Below are positions 1 to 6,221 of a stretch of DNA of 9,470 bases, piece after piece. Both the position numbers and the translations under genes were made by a program. How positions within the stretch are numbered: position 1 is the stretch's first letter; every line of letters starts with the position of its first letter. The notes beneath the pieces were generated by a model, which saw only the letters and a list, made by a program, of their open reading frames with translations, did not search any database and was not told the origin of the DNA. Where the stretch lies: assembly GCA_016297555.1 (NCBI GenBank), contig JAEDGK010000079.1, forward strand, positions 1 to 9,470, given 5' to 3'. The DNA comes from Clostridiaceae bacterium. GTDB lineage: Bacteria > Bacillota > Clostridia > Oscillospirales > Acutalibacteraceae.

Positions 1-1
1 T

Positions 2-196
2 GTTGAAAATCACTTTTCATCCCCCGTTCAGTTCCGAAAGGATGAAAACGGCTATTTATGCGCAAAGGTCTTCGCCGTTATCAACAGCACTCTTGTTGGC
101 TGGCTGTTAATACACAGCGATAAATTTGAGATAATATCTCCGAGCTGGCTGAAAGAAATGTTCCAAGAAAAATTAAAAAATCCCGAAATGGGTTAA
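2..196 (+). CDS. C-terminal fragment of a probable WYL-domain transcriptional regulator
   Basis: An open frame enters from the left edge and stops at TAA 194-196, giving 64 visible residues. The visible part has the pattern of the C-terminal extension of WYL-domain (YafY-like) regulators: a beta strand (AKVFAVIN), a short segment LVGWLL, then a strand (FEIISP) followed by a helix (WLKEMFQEKL). The 'GWLL...I-x-P-x-WLKE' arrangement is typical of that family, where this end follows an N-terminal helix-turn-helix and a WYL ligand-sensing domain. Both of those would lie upstream, outside the window. The lipoprotein gene starts 15 bases after the stop, so the two are probably co-transcribed. The assignment rests on a short tail and was made by eye; another regulator family is possible. 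Confidence 0.55.
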   Translation, partial: VENHFSSPVQFRKDENGYLCAKVFAVINSTLVGWLLIHSDKFEIISPSWLKEMFQEKLKNPEMG

Positions 197-197
197 A

Positions 198-203
198 AAG
201 GAG
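198..203 (+). promoter_or_regulatory. ribosome binding site of the DUF3798 lipoprotein gene
   Basis: AAGGAG lies 8 bases before the ATG at 212, directly after the upstream stop codon. It fixes the start of the lipoprotein gene. No promoter is visible in the 15-base gap, which supports co-transcription with the regulator upstream. Confidence 0.75.
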
Positions 204-211
204 TAATATCC

Positions 212-1390
212 ATGAATAAGAAATTTAACAAAAAGCTTTTTGCGCGCCTGACTTCCGCGGCGCTCATTATCGTTATGATTTTCTCTTTTGCCGCCTGCAA
301 AAAGGACAAAGGGAAAACTCCCGAAAGTGAAATAAAGCTTCCAGATAAGAAGGTTGCAATTCTGGTAGCTCCCGAGGCACAGTATCCCGAGGATTACAAA
401 GCCGCCGCAGAGCTTGCCAATGAATATTCAGGCAAAGTCATTGTTAAAGAATATTCCGACAGCCGAGTTCTCAAAGCAGGCGACCCGCAGATAATGACCC
501 TTTCAAAAGAGCTTGCGGAAGACAGCGAAATCGGAGCGATAATTTATGCCAGAGCAACACAGTTCACATCAAACGCAATCAACGCGGCAAAGAGCATAAA
601 TCCCTCGCTTGTTACCGTTTGCATTGAGCCTGAGGAATCGGTTGAAAAGCTTGCCGAAATTTCCGACCTTGTTCTCTGCGCCGATTGGAGCAAAGCGGCT
701 TCCGATATCGTTTCAGCCGCAAAAGAGCAGGGCGCAAAGTATTTCGTTGTTTTCTCTCACAACCGCCATTTAAGCGAAAACCCGATGATTGCCGCTGAAA
801 ACGCCGCAATCAAAGCCGCCTGTGCAGAGCAGGGACTTACCTATGTTTATGAAAGCTCCTATGACCCGATTTATTCAGGCGGAATCAAGACTGCCAAGCA
901 GTTTATTAAAGAAGCCGTAACAAGACTTACCGCAAACAAAAAAATTGAGGGAAGCGATGTTGCGCTCTTCTCAACCGACAGCTCCGTTCAGTCAACGATA
1001 GTTGAGGTTGCTGAGTCCAACGGAATGATATATGTCTGCCCCTCCTTCCCCACCGCATATAACGGTTTGGGCGAAGCTTATGAAATTGCAATGCCCGAAA
1101 AGATAAACGATGTTGACAAATATCTTGCCGCCGCAAAAACCGCTCTCAAGGACAGCAAGGGAAGATTCAGCGCTTATAAATTCCCGCTTGCTTCAACAAT
1201 GCTTCGCGGCGCGCTTCACTGCACCTTTGATTTGCTCAACGCAACAGCAACAAGCGAAAACCTTTCCGAAAAAGTAACCGAAAGACTGACGGCGGCTGCC
1301 GCTAACGACGCTTTCACCGTATCCGCCTATGATTCCGCACTTAACAATGTTTTCGCCGCTTATTGCCCCGGCTTTGAGAAAATCAAATAA
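212..1390 (+). CDS. DUF3798 family lipoprotein (periplasmic-binding-protein-like)
   Basis: A 392-residue exported lipoprotein of unknown function. The N-terminus has lysines/arginine, a hydrophobic segment (about residues 13-26) and a lipobox FAAC with Cys29 as the lipidation site, followed by a lysine-rich linker. From about residue 46 the protein matches my memory of DUF3798 (Pfam PF12683): a KVAILVAPE strand, a region about repeated timing/energy-like 'E-I-G-A-I-I' strands, a SHNRHLS motif at 182-188 (family form SFPRHMS), ALFSTD at 251-256, and GRFSAYKFP at 317-325. The alternating strands and helices resemble type I solute-binding proteins, so ligand binding at the outer membrane face of the cell is a reasonable inference, but no ligand is known to me. 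No ABC permease or ATPase lies beside it in the window. It follows a probable WYL regulator and ends at a strong terminator. Confidence 0.8.
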   Translation: MNKKFNKKLFARLTSAALIIVMIFSFAACKKDKGKTPESEIKLPDKKVAILVAPEAQYPEDYKAAAELANEYSGKVIVKEYSDSRVLKAGDPQIMTLSKELAEDSEIGAIIYARATQFTSNAINAAKSINPSLVTVCIEPEESVEKLAEISDLVLCADWSKAASDIVSAAKEQGAKYFVVFSHNRHLSENPMIAAENAAIKAACAEQGLTYVYESSYDPIYSGGIKTAKQFIKEAVTRLTANKKIEGSDVALFSTDSSVQSTIVEVAESNGMIYVCPSFPTAYNGLGEAYEIAMPEKINDVDKYLAAAKTALKDSKGRFSAYKFPLASTMLRGALHCTFDLLNATATSENLSEKVTERLTAAAANDAFTVSAYDSALNNVFAAYCPGFEKIK

Positions 1391-1407
1391 TAACGGATAA
1401 TAACATT

Positions 1408-1448
1408 AAAACCGACGGATCGGTGCGATGCCGATTCGTCGGTTTTTT
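1408..1448 (+). terminator. rho-independent terminator of the lipoprotein gene
   Basis: A 16-base-pair stem (1408-1423 with 1431-1446, one G-U pair) encloses a 7-base loop and runs into six Ts (1443-1448). It lies 17 bases after the lipoprotein stop. Bases on the left of the stem (AAA) would also let it partly act in the opposite direction. Confidence 0.92.
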
Positions 1449-1452
1449 ATGC

Positions 1453-1497
1453 AAAAAAAATTGGCGCACAGCGGGGCTGAACAACCCGATATGCGCC
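1453..1497 (-). terminator. rho-independent terminator of the tsaE-tsaB-rpiB-upp operon
   Basis: Read on the - strand, GGCGCA (1492-1497) pairs with TGCGCC (1463-1468), with an inner CGGG/CCCG stem (1485-1488 with 1472-1475) after a 3x3 internal loop. Two bases later comes a run of eight Ts (1453-1460). It lies 11 bases past the upp stop and faces the terminator at 1408-1448, closing the convergent junction. Confidence 0.85.
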
Positions 1498-1508
1498 GCA
1501 GTCTGTTT

Positions 1509-2138
1509 TTATTTTGTGCCGAAAATTCTGTCGCCCGCGTCACCAAGACCGGGAACAATATATCCGTGGTCATTCAAATGGTCATCAAGTGCACCGACAA
1601 AGATATCAACATCGGGATGTGCCTTTTGAAGAGCCTCCAAGCCCTCGGGAGCGGCAATAATGCACATAAACTTGATTTCCTTGGGGCTGCGCTTCTTAAT
1701 CTGAGTTATGGCGTCAATCGCGGAGCCGCCTGTTGCAAGCATGGGATCAAGAACGATTACTTCGCGCTCCTGAATATCTGCGGGAAGCTTGCAGTAATAT
1801 TCAACGGGCATAAGAGTCTGAGGGTCACGGTAAAGACCGATGTGACCTACTCTTGCCGACGGAACGAGCGCAAGAACGCCGTCAACCATACCGAGACCTG
1901 CTCTGAGAATGGGCACAAAAGCAAGCTTTTTGCCCGAGATAACCTTTGTCTTTGCAACCGCAACGGGAGTTTTGGTTTCAACCTCTTTGAGAGGAAGATC
2001 TCTTGTTGCTTCATAGCACATAAGCATTGCTATTTCACCTACAAGATTGCGAAACTCCATTGAACCTGTTTTCTCATTTCTGAGAAATGTAAGCTTGTGC
2101 TGGATCAGAGGGTGATCCATAATTGTTACCTTTGCCAT
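1509..2138 (-). CDS. upp: uracil phosphoribosyltransferase
   Basis: Makes UMP from uracil and PRPP in pyrimidine salvage, in the cytosol. The 209-residue length matches the family (about 208 in E. coli). Visible motifs are the N-terminal DHPLIQHKL, the VPILRAGLGM segment (75-84), the PRPP-binding loop DPMLATGGSA (131-140), and the uracil-binding C-terminus with GYIVPGLGDAGDR (192-204). The ATG at 2138 is chosen because GGAGGT (2147-2152) lies 8 bases before it and the protein then begins MAKVTIMDHP. A longer reading would begin at a TTG inside rpiB with no ribosome site. It is the last gene of the tsaE-tsaB-rpiB-upp operon, 22 bases after rpiB, and is followed by a terminator. Identification is secure. 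Confidence 0.97.
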   Translation of the reverse strand: MAKVTIMDHPLIQHKLTFLRNEKTGSMEFRNLVGEIAMLMCYEATRDLPLKEVETKTPVAVAKTKVISGKKLAFVPILRAGLGMVDGVLALVPSARVGHIGLYRDPQTLMPVEYYCKLPADIQEREVIVLDPMLATGGSAIDAITQIKKRSPKEIKFMCIIAAPEGLEALQKAHPDVDIFVGALDDHLNDHGYIVPGLGDAGDRIFGTK

Positions 2139-2160
2139 AAAATACGACCTCCGAATATAT

Positions 2161-2604
2161 TTAATTTCTGTTTTCAATATCTGCTATCTGTGCAATTCTT
2201 CTTGCGTGGCGTTCCTCTCCGCTGAAGGGAGTGTCAAGGAAAATATCAACAAGCTCCGTTGCTTTTTCGGGAGAAACAACTCTGCCGCCCAAGCAAAGAA
2301 TATTTGCGTCATTGTGGCGCCTTGTCATTTCAGCCGAGAACAAATCGGAGCAGCAGGCCGCGCGAATACCGCGAACCTTATTTGCCGCCATCGAAATACC
2401 GACGCCCGTTCCGCAGAAAAGCAAGCCAAGCTCACATTCGCCGTTTGCAACGGCACGAGCGGTTTTTTCTGCATAAACAGCATAATCAACCGAATCCTCG
2501 GAATAGGTTCCGTAATCCTTGTATTCGATTTTTCTTTCGTCAAGATGCTTGATAATCGCCTGCTTGAGTTCAAAGCCGGCATGGTCGCAGCCCAATGCAA
2601 TCAT
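2161..2604 (-). CDS. rpiB: ribose-5-phosphate isomerase B
   Basis: Interconverts ribose 5-phosphate and ribulose 5-phosphate in the non-oxidative pentose phosphate pathway, in the cytosol. At 147 residues it has the normal RpiB/LacAB length. It shows GCDHAG near the start (5-10), the phosphate-binding and catalytic segment CGTGVGISMAANK (64-76) with the probable catalytic Cys64, the basic RRHNDAN stretch (95-101, with His97), and LGGRVV (105-110). An AAGGAG site (2615-2620) lies 10 bases before the ATG. It sits 24 bases after tsaB and 22 before upp, so it supplies pentose phosphate in the same transcript as a PRPP-using enzyme. An rpiB-upp pairing is familiar in Firmicutes. A LacA/LacB or allose isomerase subunit is less likely, since there is only one copy and no sugar operon around it. 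Confidence 0.93.
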   Translation of the reverse strand: MIALGCDHAGFELKQAIIKHLDERKIEYKDYGTYSEDSVDYAVYAEKTARAVANGECELGLLFCGTGVGISMAANKVRGIRAACCSDLFSAEMTRRHNDANILCLGGRVVSPEKATELVDIFLDTPFSGEERHARRIAQIADIENRN

Positions 2605-2628
2605 AGTTAGTTTTCTCCTTTTCAGAAA

Positions 2629-3321
2629 TCAGCTTTTCTTTAATTTAAGCTCTCGCTCCGCCTGAGGAGGTCTGAGATAGACCGGAACAAGCAAAGCGGA
2701 ATCATTAAATAACTCCGTGTTTGAAAAAGCGGCAAGCGCTGTGCCGAAAGCCCGCTGATACCTGCGGTTCTCGCCCGCAAGCACGGCATTCGGAAGCTTT
2801 CCGCCGAGAGCGGCAAAGCAAAGCTCCGCTCCGTCGCCCGCAAGATATATTTTTTCGCCGTAATTTGAAAGCTCGGCGCATAAATCGTCAATCGAAACCG
2901 CCTTGTCATCACAAATGCGGGTAACCTTTGAAGCCTCGCAGCGAAACAGCGCGGTATAAACCTGATTGCATCGCGCATCCATAGAGGCGCAGACAATGCA
3001 GTTTTCATCGGCAAAATTATAGGCAATCGCTTCAAGAGTTGATATGCCCGCGCAGGGCTTCCCATTACTCAAAGCAAGCCCTTTTACGGCGGCAACGCCT
3101 ATTCTGATGCCCGTAAATGACCCGGGGCCTGCGTTAACGCAGAAAGCGTCAATATCATCAATGCTCATATCCGCCTGAGAAAGAGCGTTATCAACCATCG
3201 GCATAAGAGTTCGGCTGTGGGTCAGACCTGCGTTAACAAAACATTCGCTTATAAGCCTCCCATCCTGCGCTACCGCGGCACTCGCCGCCCTGGCAGAAGA
3301 ATCAACCGCCAATATTTTCAA
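2629..3321 (-). CDS. tsaB: tRNA N6-threonylcarbamoyladenosine protein TsaB (TTG start)
   Basis: TsaB is the partner that, with TsaD and TsaE, transfers threonylcarbamoyl to A37 of ANN-decoding tRNAs. The protein is an ASKHA-fold member without catalytic activity of its own. Visible features are the N-terminal KILAVDSSARAAS, and the conserved glycine-rich loop NAGPGSFTGIRIGVAAVKGLA at about residues 63-83. The start is taken as TTG at 3321, giving 230 residues beginning (M)KILAVDSS, because GGAG (3331-3334) lies 9 bases upstream and this matches the usual family start. A second TTG at 3345 would add eight residues (KLLELKHL) but has only a weak ribosome site. No ATG is available nearby. The chosen start overlaps the end of tsaE by 20 bases, suggesting translational coupling. 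Neither rimI nor tsaD follows; rpiB does. Confidence 0.93.
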   Translation of the reverse strand: MKILAVDSSARAASAAVAQDGRLISECFVNAGLTHSRTLMPMVDNALSQADMSIDDIDAFCVNAGPGSFTGIRIGVAAVKGLALSNGKPCAGISTLEAIAYNFADENCIVCASMDARCNQVYTALFRCEASKVTRICDDKAVSIDDLCAELSNYGEKIYLAGDGAELCFAALGGKLPNAVLAGENRRYQRAFGTALAAFSNTELFNDSALLVPVYLRPPQAERELKLKKS

Positions 3322-3748
3322 GTGCTTCAGCTCCAATAATTTCAATATTTCTTTCGTTTGGATTTTCCGTTTTGGTTATTTCAACCCTGATGCAGTTTTC
3401 GGGAAGAACGGCTTCAATATTTTCGCTCCATTCAATAATCAGGACTGCGCCCTCATCAAGATAATCGAAGTATCCCGTTGAATAGAGGTCGTCCCACCCT
3501 GAAATGCGATACATATCAAAATGATAAAGAGTTTTATCTTTTCCTCTGTATTCATTAACCAAAGCAAATGTAGGGCTGCTGACATCGCTGTCAATTCCCA
3601 TACCCTTTGCAAAGCCGCGTGTAAAAGCGGTTTTGCCCGCTCCGAGCTCGCCGAACATTGCAACAACCTGCGGTCGGGAAATGCTTTTACCGAGCAAAAA
3701 GCCTATTTTTTCTGTTTCAGCCGCGCTTTCGGTTTTATAAATTGCCAT
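3302..3748 (-). CDS. tsaE: tRNA t6A biosynthesis ATPase TsaE
   Basis: TsaE is a P-loop ATPase that cycles the TsaB-TsaD complex during t6A formation on tRNA. The 148 residues match family length. Motifs seen are Walker A GELGAGKT (33-40), the SSPTFALVNEY segment (57-67), HFDMYR (76-81), and the strand with acidic end VLIIEWSE (102-109). The ATG at 3748 is preceded by AAGGTGG (3755-3761) at 6 bases. It is first in the operon, downstream of a strong promoter whose predicted start point falls at the ribosome site itself. Its 3' end carries the ribosome site and TTG start of tsaB. Confidence 0.96.
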   Translation of the reverse strand: MAIYKTESAAETEKIGFLLGKSISRPQVVAMFGELGAGKTAFTRGFAKGMGIDSDVSSPTFALVNEYRGKDKTLYHFDMYRISGWDDLYSTGYFDYLDEGAVLIIEWSENIEAVLPENCIRVEITKTENPNERNIEIIGAEALENIGG

Positions 3749-3766
3749 ACTGCACCACCTTATGCA

Positions 3767-3795
3767 ATTATATCACATAAGCATCTGCTTTTCAA
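3767..3795 (-). promoter_or_regulatory. sigma-A promoter of the tsaE-tsaB-rpiB-upp operon
   Basis: On the - strand TTGAAA (3790-3795) and a perfect TATAAT (3767-3772) are separated by exactly 17 bases. The bases TGA just before TATAAT make an extended -10. The expected start point is an A near 3760, only about 12 bases before the tsaE ATG, so the leader would consist of little more than the ribosome site. Confidence 0.85.
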
Positions 3796-3816
3796 CAAAA
3801 ACATAGCCTTTCGGGC

Positions 3817-3851
3817 AAAAAAATTATCGGCTTCACAGAAAAAGCCGATAA
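3817..3851 (-). terminator. rho-independent terminator of the lipase gene
   Basis: On the - strand a perfect 10-base-pair stem (3842-3851 with 3824-3833) with an 8-base loop is followed immediately by seven Ts (3817-3823). It begins 13 bases after the lipase stop codon and isolates the lipase from the tsaE promoter downstream. Confidence 0.9.
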
Positions 3852-3864
3852 CTTATATATCTTC

Positions 3865-5127
3865 TTATGCAGGAAGCGAACAAACAAGCTCGCAGATATC
3901 CTTATAGAATTTTCTTATTTTAATGGGGTCATAGAAAACGCCCATATAATCCGTGTGGTCCATTGATTCAACAACGGGCATAACATTCCAGACGCCCTTT
4001 TCAACACAGTTCGGGTTAAAATCCGTGTGAGCTTCACCCTCGGGATACATTGCCGACCCCTGAGTGCTGACTATGCCGTCATTAAGCCGCCAGCTCTCAT
4101 CTGCGGGAACTCCGCCCTGCCCCGAGCCGTCATAGTCGCAGATTTTAGGCGATGTGGTAAACAGAAACAGCGGATTCATCGTAGGCTCGGGATAAAGCTT
4201 GCCCGTAACGGGGCTTTCAAAAACACATTCCGATGAATAGGAAAAATAGTAAACATCGTCAACCATTTTTATTTTTTCGTTAGCCTGCGCCGCACCTTTT
4301 AATGTGAGGTCATAATAGGCGGAATCCTCGGAATTCATCATTTCATTGATAAGCTCAATGCTGAATTCGCCGTCAAATCCGTCAGCAGGATAGTCGGTAA
4401 ACCCGAAATGCTCAAGCTGAATATCCCAAAGCGGGCGCAGAGGAGTGTTATCGAGCACACCCCAAAGATAATAGAATAAATGAAGCATCATATTAATGAA
4501 AGCATCATTTTCCCTGTCAGCGGCAAGAGAGCCGTTATGAGGAGCAGAAAGAGTTGTAATCGAGTGAATATATTCGCCCTTTCCTCCCTTAAAGAAATCG
4601 GAAGCATCGCTGCACGCTTCGGCTTCTTCGGGAACGCCGTATTCAAGAATTGAGGCAAACATACGGATTGTAACCCCGCCCATGCTGTGACCCACAAGAT
4701 TGATTTTTATTATATCACCGTTTTCGTCGGTCTGACCGAAGGTTGGGCAAAGAGGCTCGTCATATGTTCTGCCGAACCTTGCATGACCGTATTTTTCGGA
4801 ATGTGCTTTGCCGTAATCAACGGTTGTTCCCGTAAGCTGAGCGTAAAGCTCGCACGCTCTGTCCCACGCGGAGGAAGCTCCGCCGACGCTTGCCGTGTAA
4901 ACATCGTATCCCTGACGCTCAAGATATTTAACAACGCTGCCCGAAGTGGTTCCCCAATAAGGCATAAATTCATCTACACGCTGACCTTCGCCCCAGCCCA
5001 TAAGCCCGTGAACGAAAACGAAGGGATAATCGGTGCCCTGCTCTTCACTGCCCGCAAACGCCGCGGCAGAAAGCGAAAGCAAAGCGATAACAAAGCTGAA
5101 AAATACCGCAAAAGCTTTTTTGAACAT
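3865..5127 (-). CDS. secreted triacylglycerol lipase, family I.5/staphylococcal type
   Basis: A 420-residue secreted lipase that should hydrolyse acylglycerol esters outside the cell. A signal peptide (residues 1-25, cleavage probably after AFA) leads directly into the catalytic domain. Visible features are the oxyanion segment VFVHGLMGWG (37-46), nucleophile Ser148 in GHSMGG, acid Asp350 in RLNDGIVST, and base His391 in MDHTDYMG. The zinc-site residues known from Geobacillus lipases can be placed: Asp89 (WDRACE), His109 and His115 (AHSEKYGHARFGRTY), and Asp273 (YYDLT). A lid-like hydrophobic stretch lies around 210-245. The nucleophile pentapeptide has Gly first, as in staphylococcal lipases; Geobacillus enzymes have Ala. 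There is no long propeptide. Eight cysteines lie outside the signal peptide. AAGGAGG (5135-5141) sits 7 bases before the ATG. It stands alone between its own promoter and terminator. Confidence 0.93.
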   Translation of the reverse strand: MFKKAFAVFFSFVIALLSLSAAAFAGSEEQGTDYPFVFVHGLMGWGEGQRVDEFMPYWGTTSGSVVKYLERQGYDVYTASVGGASSAWDRACELYAQLTGTTVDYGKAHSEKYGHARFGRTYDEPLCPTFGQTDENGDIIKINLVGHSMGGVTIRMFASILEYGVPEEAEACSDASDFFKGGKGEYIHSITTLSAPHNGSLAADRENDAFINMMLHLFYYLWGVLDNTPLRPLWDIQLEHFGFTDYPADGFDGEFSIELINEMMNSEDSAYYDLTLKGAAQANEKIKMVDDVYYFSYSSECVFESPVTGKLYPEPTMNPLFLFTTSPKICDYDGSGQGGVPADESWRLNDGIVSTQGSAMYPEGEAHTDFNPNCVEKGVWNVMPVVESMDHTDYMGVFYDPIKIRKFYKDICELVCSLPA

Positions 5128-5149
5128 TATAACGCCTCCTTTTTTTGAA

Positions 5150-5178
5150 ATAATAACATATCAAATATTTTTTGTCAA
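5150..5178 (-). promoter_or_regulatory. sigma-A promoter of the lipase gene
   Basis: On the - strand a perfect TTGACA (5173-5178) and TATTAT (5150-5155) are 17 bases apart, with TGT before the -10 making an extended -10. The surroundings are strongly A/T-rich, including an A/T-rich stretch upstream of the -35. The predicted start near 5143 leaves a leader of about 16 bases that holds the AAGGAGG ribosome site. This is close to a full-strength constitutive promoter; no operator repeat was evident. Confidence 0.88.
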
Positions 5179-5194
5179 ACTTTAAACAGATATT

Positions 5195-5230
5195 AAAAAA
5201 TACACTCGGTTTTAAAGTCAAAACCGAGTG
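5195..5230 (-). terminator. rho-independent terminator of the GH13-GH27-GDPD operon
   Basis: On the - strand an 11-base-pair perfect stem (5220-5230 with 5203-5213) and 6-base loop lead, after two bases, into six Ts (5195-5200). It starts 10 bases after the phosphodiesterase stop and lies just upstream of the lipase promoter. Confidence 0.9.
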
Positions 5231-5240
5231 CAGATTCTGA

Positions 5241-6005
5241 TTAATCTTCAAATCTCTCAACGAGAGCATTTACCATATCGGGAACATTGGTGATTATTCC
5301 GTCAACGCCGCAGGCAAGCATTCTGTTGACGGTATCGGGCTTGTCAACCGTCCACACATTAATACCGATGCCGTTATCATGAAGATTCTTAACATATTTT
5401 TTGCTGACAAAGCAGTAATGCGGATGAAGATAATCCGCCTTTATCTCCTTTGCAAAATCAACATAACCGAAAATCATTTTCTGAAATGCAATCTTTCTGT
5501 CGGGGCTGTAAAGAAAGCCTGTTTTGCACTTGGGGTCAATTCTCTTGCACTCAACAAGCAGCTCCGGGCTGAAGCTTGAAATCAAAAGCTTATCAAAAAG
5601 TCCGTGCTCCTTAACGGCGGAAATTGTTTTTTCAACAATTCCCTTTTCGCCGCTGAGCGGAGTTTTAAGCTCGATATTCATTATCTCAATATCGGCGGTT
5701 TCACACAGGGTAAGAAATTCATCAAGAGTCGGAATTTGAGTGCCCTTGAATTTTTCATGAAAATATGAGCCGAAATCATAGCAGCGGAGCTCCTCAAGCG
5801 TTTTTGAGGATATTTCCCCCTTGCCGTCAGAGGTTTCGTCGATTGTGTAATTGTGGCAAACAACAGGAACGCCGTCCGCAGACATATGAACATCGGTTTC
5901 AAATCCGTCAACGCCGATTTCAAGCGATTTCTCAAAAGCGGGTATTGTATTCTGAGGAGCCTGCTTATTGGCGCCTCTGTGTGAAATTACCTTGCAGTCA
6001 GACAT
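5241..6005 (-). CDS. cytoplasmic glycerophosphodiester phosphodiesterase
   Basis: Hydrolyses glycerophosphodiesters, such as deacylated phospholipids, to glycerol 3-phosphate and an alcohol. The 254-residue protein is a single GDPD TIM barrel of normal bacterial size. It shows HRGANKQAPQNTIPAF from residue 9 (catalytic His9, with Arg10), the metal ligands Glu36 and Asp38 in FETDVH, catalytic His51 in VVCHNYTID, Glu112 in NIELK, and a C-terminal INVWTVD and GVDGIITNVPD. There is no signal peptide or membrane segment. The ATG at 6005 is chosen over an in-frame GTG at 6014 because AAAGGTG (6012-6018) lies 6 bases before the ATG and would overlap the GTG. It is the last gene of the operon, 24 bases after the small cysteine-rich gene. 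The exact alcohol group is unknown. Confidence 0.93.
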   Translation of the reverse strand: MSDCKVISHRGANKQAPQNTIPAFEKSLEIGVDGFETDVHMSADGVPVVCHNYTIDETSDGKGEISSKTLEELRCYDFGSYFHEKFKGTQIPTLDEFLTLCETADIEIMNIELKTPLSGEKGIVEKTISAVKEHGLFDKLLISSFSPELLVECKRIDPKCKTGFLYSPDRKIAFQKMIFGYVDFAKEIKADYLHPHYCFVSKKYVKNLHDNGIGINVWTVDKPDTVNRMLACGVDGIITNVPDMVNALVERFED

Positions 6006-6029
6006 TTCTATCACCTTTCAATAAATATC

Positions 6030-6221
6030 TCATTCAAAAAGAGTGCATCCGGTTTCTTTAAAGTTTTTTATCATTTCATCCGCCTTTTCTCGGCTTAAAC
6101 CGAAATAAGCGCAAAGGCAGTCAATGCACATAAATTCTTCCGCTCCGCGGTTGACCATTTTCTTGTGAAAGCCTATATCGTCTCTGCGAAGCTCTTTTTG
6201 GCAAGATATACAGCAGCTCAT
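6030..6221 (-). CDS. small cysteine-rich (zinc-ribbon-like) protein of unknown function
   Basis: A 63-residue protein with seven cysteines. Two CxxC-type knuckles are seen: CCISC (Cys3, Cys4, Cys7) and CIDCLC (Cys32, Cys35, Cys37), with a further Cys59 in the C-terminal GCTLF. The spacing suggests one bound zinc, followed by a helical C-terminal half. I recall short clostridial hypothetical proteins with this layout and a 'FKexGCTLF' end, but no function. The ATG at 6221 overlaps the TGA of the alpha-galactosidase gene (ATGA), and there is no good ribosome site of its own, so translation probably depends on the upstream gene. A reading extended ten residues to a TTG at 6251 is less likely. 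The coupling and its place before the phosphodiesterase gene suggest a role in this operon or simple co-expression. Confidence 0.72.
   Translation of the reverse strand: MSCCISCQKELRRDDIGFHKKMVNRGAEEFMCIDCLCAYFGLSREKADEMIKNFKETGCTLFE

Noticed and set aside
612..1136. Two - strand open frames within the lipoprotein gene
   Set aside because: Both are antisense to the lipoprotein gene, with arginine-rich, low-complexity content and no start signal.
1391..1508. Convergent intergenic gap considered as a possible attachment or small RNA site
   Set aside because: It is fully explained by the two back-to-back terminators; no further structure or repeat was seen.
1428..2063. A 211-residue open frame on the + strand across upp
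   Set aside because: It is antisense to a clear upp gene; its amino acid content is unusual (many Cys, Asn, His) and it has no recognisable domain or ribosome site.
2139..2177. A longer start for upp at 2177
   Set aside because: It begins at TTG inside the end of rpiB and adds 13 residues not seen in the family; the ATG at 2138 has GGAGGT in front.
6005..6014. GTG start at 6014 for the phosphodiesterase
   Set aside because: The ribosome site AAAGGTG would overlap it; the ATG at 6005 is well spaced and gives a normal N-terminus.
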